DNA from: Candidatus Eiseniibacteriota bacterium
GTDB lineage: Bacteria; Eisenbacteria; RBG-16-71-46
NCBI GenBank assembly: GCA_005893365.1
Contig: VBPB01000193.1
Coordinates: 1 to 7,782 of the forward strand
DNA length: 7,782 nt
Reading direction: 5' to 3'
Position numbers and translations under genes: made by a program. This document shows, piece after piece, positions 6,701 through 7,782 of this stretch. The stretch's first letter is position 1. Every line of letters begins with the position of its first letter. Below the pieces are notes generated by a model, which made no database searches, was not told the origin of the DNA, and saw only the letters and a program-made list of their open reading frames with translations.

Positions 6701-7229
6701 CGCCGAGCCGGCGCGCGGCGGCCGCCCGCTCGGCCAGCCGCGGGCGCTCGGCCGGGAGGCCGCGCACGCCGAGCCACAGCCCGCCGGCCTGATCGGCGCC
6801 GCGCGCCCCGCCCAAGGCGCCGCGCGCGGCGGGGACGCCGGCGGCCAGCAGCGAGGCCGCGAGCCCCGGCGACTCGACGATGACGTGCGCGCCGCACCCC
6901 AACTCGGCCAGCGCGGTGATGGCGTCGAACCCGGGATCGAGGTGCCGGAGCGTGAGCAGGCGGCACAGGTTCGCGTAGCCGCGCCGGTCGAGCGGCAGCA
7001 GCAGGGCCGCGTGCGGGGCCGCGCCCAGCTCGGCGCCGAGCAGCGGGGTCAGCCCCTCGGCGCGCGCCTTCTGGTAGAAGCGGATCGCCAGGTAGAGGTT
7101 GTCGCGGTCGGTCAGCGCCAGCGCGCCGTACCCGAGCGCCGACGCGCGCTCGACCAGCGCCTCGGGCGAGGCCATGCCGTAGAGCAACGAGCCGTGCGAG
7201 CGCACGCGCAGCGGGACGAAGGCGCTCAT
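3774..7229 (-). CDS. dnaE: DNA polymerase III alpha subunit, DnaE-family (family C), possibly DnaE2/ImuC-like, with repeat-derived insertion
   Basis: This is a 1151-residue DNA-dependent DNA polymerase. The PHP domain (about 1-280) is degenerate: the usual HxH is R8-V-R10 and the usual TDH is T40-D41-R42, so PHP exonuclease activity is unlikely. The polymerase core is intact: GRGSGAGS precedes PDLDIDL with D401 and D403, and the third catalytic Asp is D552 in VKMDLLGN. FQLES, VRPGP, HGVMLYEEDVM and the FCKAHAAGYGTLAYQ segment follow in family order. A C-terminal OB-fold (about 1065-1145, with RVAVVGLPCAYRR and LFMTLADESG) is present, but no long tau-binding tail is seen, so it is shorter than replicative DnaE1. 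That and the PHP decay suggest an error-prone accessory polymerase, though no imuA, imuB or lexA is nearby. Residues about 819-905 are a proline/arginine-rich insertion in place of a short loop, encoded partly by repeat DNA (see 4589-4733). No clear Shine-Dalgarno precedes the ATG. Confidence 0.94.
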   Translation of the reverse strand: MSAFVPLRVRSHGSLLYGMASPEALVERASALGYGALALTDRDNLYLAIRFYQKARAEGLTPLLGAELGAAPHAALLLPLDRRGYANLCRLLTLRHLDPGFDAITALAELGCGAHVIVESPGLAASLLAAGVPAARGALGGARGADQAGGLWLGVRGLPAERPRLAERAAAARRLGVPLVATGDCVMLAPADHPAHRAAVAAAAGELIERLPPGACAAPEAWLAAPAEWARRVRAVCAGGGVPEAADEALANNAALAERCRLTLELGTPIFPRAPVPEGETGPGYLLRLGLEGVRRRYGAAPGSTCHGLGPRGRAARARAARRLRHELDLIQRLGFTDYFLLVADIVNFARARGIPTVGRGSGAGSIVAYALGITNVDPLRYGLYFERFLHPQRRDCPDLDIDLCWRRRDEVIQHVYDTYGADRVAMISTHATLGARSAFRETAKALGVSHARVNALAKRVPRELEAPYVDRLAGAPEARGVDWREPPLPEALRLAERLDGALRHLSIHCGGVVIGDRPLTAYTPLERAAKGIVVSQFEMRAIEAIGLVKMDLLGNRALTTIGECVSLVREHRGLAVDVERLPDPEPATAARLATGDTLNCFQLESPAMRHLLRMLEARTLYETIAAVALVRPGPAESGMKEAFCRRRRGLEPAVFLHPRLEPVLRATHGVMLYEEDVMCVAASLAGLSLAEGDQLRRAIGAARGDGEFRALEAGFVAQAVRSSRPGDPVDAATARAVWRELTRFAAYAFCKAHAAGYGTLAYQCTWLKAHFPTEFAVGILNHHAGMYATWVHVEDLRRCGVVFRAPCVMRSAWETTLELEPGAETTEPDAGAGGRAEGLPRARSARHPASLRYPEARSASPWLPLASDVPGSSLPPSRPLALQMLEAAVARVEPGQPSRPPAPAVRVGLGRVFGLAEATGARIVAARGDRPFRSLADFLDRARPTLPEVESLILAGALDATGRSRPSLLLEARAGARAWSAPRAQAAAPAGVPGGRRATPLIEIEPVAAFATPALPEFDLAARVRGEAQATGLWFSGHPLDAVPAAARRGTVPAAALADHVGQRVAVVGLPCAYRRVETKQGQRMLFMTLADESGLAECVFFPDAYRAHGAAAHGEIVRAEGRVDDTLGAVTLTVERATAVSERPAAHGG
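4526..4548 (+). repeat. Partial arm of the palindromic repeat inside dnaE
   Basis: GCGGGCGGGAGGG (4526-4538) matches the left arm of the element at 4589, and the following TTGCCCCGGC (4539-4548) matches the arm-core junction seen on the minus strand of the 4589-4733 copy. The eight bases between these two blocks in that copy are missing. It is probably a shortened third copy, although chance similarity in G-rich DNA cannot be excluded. Confidence 0.45.
4589..4733 (-). repeat. 145-bp palindromic repeat element inserted in frame in dnaE
   Basis: The ends are perfect 24-base inverted repeats (4589-4612 and 4710-4733). After one mismatch a CCCGGG pair continues the stem (4614-4619 with 4703-4708), then ACG/CGT (4621-4623 with 4699-4701). 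The interior holds a second hairpin (CCGAGGC 4625-4631 with GCCTCGG 4660-4666, apex CCAG/CTGG) and a 12-base near-direct repeat (4651-4662 and 4693-4704). The right part (4671-4712) is repeated perfectly, inverted, at 2209-2250. The element encodes about residues 833-881 of the polymerase, in a loop that is short in relatives. It has no stop codons in this frame and is open in others too. No transposase is encoded and no target duplication is obvious. Confidence 0.85.
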
Positions 7230-7253
7230 GGCGTGCTACCGTCCGCGGATCTC

Positions 7254-7712
7254 ATGACCTTCGTCCCGAAAGACCCGGCGTTCGAGACGCGCGTGCGGGA
7301 GAGCTTCGCGCGGCAGAAGGCGATGCACCTGATCGGCGCCGTGCTGGCGGGGGTGGAGCCCGGGCGCGTCGAGATCGAGCTGCCGTTTCGCGAGGACCTC
7401 ACGCAGCAGCACGGGTTCATCCACGCCGGCATCGTCGGCACGGTCGCCGACAGCGCCGGCGGCTACGCCGCCTACACGCTCATGCCCGCGGGCTCGTCCG
7501 TGCTGAGCGTCGAGTACAAGATGAACCTCCTGGCGCCCGCCGACGGCGAGCGGCTGGTGGCGAGCGGGCAGGTGGTCCGGGCGGGGCACACGCTCACGGT
7601 CTGCGACCTCGAGGTCGAGGTGATCAAGGCGGGCGCGCGCACGCTCTGCGCGCGCGGCATGCAGACGCTCATGTGCCTCGAGCGCCGGCCCGGAGGCGCG
7701 GCACCGGGGTAG
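7254..7712 (+). CDS. PaaI-family hotdog-fold thioesterase
   Basis: The 152-residue product is a single hotdog-fold acyl-CoA thioesterase of the PaaI/YbgC-like group, expected to hydrolyse (often aromatic or medium-chain) acyl-CoA in the cytoplasm as an oligomer. The long central helix carries QQHGFIHAGIVGTVADSAGG (residues 51-70), corresponding to the PaaI pattern GxxHGG...D with HGG here as H57-A58-G59 and the likely catalytic acid at D66. VEYKMNLLAPADG (87-99) and the strands around GQVVRAGHTLTVCDLEV (105-121) complete the fold. Length is typical. The ATG at 7254 is used because residues before it are antisense to the polymerase gene and not thioesterase-like; no good Shine-Dalgarno is visible. 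The gene is divergent from the polymerase with 24 bases between starts. The physiological substrate is unknown. Confidence 0.93.
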   Translation: MTFVPKDPAFETRVRESFARQKAMHLIGAVLAGVEPGRVEIELPFREDLTQQHGFIHAGIVGTVADSAGGYAAYTLMPAGSSVLSVEYKMNLLAPADGERLVASGQVVRAGHTLTVCDLEVEVIKAGARTLCARGMQTLMCLERRPGGAAPG

Positions 7713-7782
7713 GTCGATCGGACGCCGGGGTGGGGGAGCCGGGGAGCGCGGAGCTCCAGGCTCCGGGGCGGAGGGGCGCAGG
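7713..7782. other. Right-edge noncoding tail
   Basis: Seventy G-rich bases follow the thioesterase stop. GGAGCC (7735-7740) and GGCTCC (7759-7764) can pair around an inner GGAGC/GCTCC (7743-7747 with 7753-7757). No T-tract follows, so a terminator is possible but unproven. No gene start is seen before the edge. Confidence 0.3.

Noticed and set aside
4686..7253. A stop-free plus-strand frame of over 850 codons antisense to the polymerase, running in frame into the thioesterase
   Set aside because: It is the expected shadow of a G+C-rich coding strand with strong third-position bias. Its translation is low-complexity and resembles no family. Only the part from the ATG at 7254 is thioesterase-like.

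Overview
The window is very G+C-rich (about 65-77% in the stretches I counted, highest in coding DNA). It is compact bacterial DNA from an uncultivated-looking, high-GC lineage. Gene content alone does not fix the organism. The Thermus-like seven-iron ferredoxin, the DnaE-type polymerase without ImuA/ImuB beside it, and the repeat family suggest a metagenomic soil or sediment phylum such as Rokubacteria/Methylomirabilota, but that is a low-confidence inference.

Layout. (1) 1-1654, minus strand: the 5' part of a MacAB-like export operon. A membrane fusion (adaptor) protein is followed 11 bases later by an ABC ATPase that runs off the left edge; the permease is presumably beyond it. (2) 1655-1918: a divergent control region with a plausible sigma-70 promoter for the efflux operon and a 15-bp near-perfect tandem repeat touching its -35 box. 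(3) 1919-3398, plus strand: a seven-iron [3Fe-4S][4Fe-4S] ferredoxin, an HD-domain phosphohydrolase-like gene whose 5' end has been replaced by a repeat fragment, and a five-helix membrane protein of unknown function. (4) 3399-3773: a gene-free stretch between convergent genes, lower in G+C. (5) 3774-7229, minus strand: a 1151-residue DnaE-family (family C) DNA polymerase with intact catalytic aspartates, a degenerate PHP domain and a large in-frame insertion made of repeat DNA. (6) 7254-7712, plus strand: a PaaI-type hotdog thioesterase divergent from the polymerase, with only 24 bases between the two start codons.

The most notable signal is a repeat family. One copy (4589-4733) is a 145-bp element with 24-bp perfect inverted ends, lying inside the dnaE reading frame. 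A 42-bp perfect match to its core lies in opposite orientation at 2209-2250, where it abuts the truncated HD gene. A third, partial arm is at 4526-4548. The two main copies are read in different frames, so the conservation is at the DNA level. This resembles a palindromic element able to insert within genes, comparable in concept to the Rickettsia palindromic elements, but I cannot tell from the sequence whether this family has been described.

Functionally the genes do not form one pathway: export, electron transfer, a possible nucleotide phosphohydrolase, DNA synthesis and acyl-CoA hydrolysis sit side by side.
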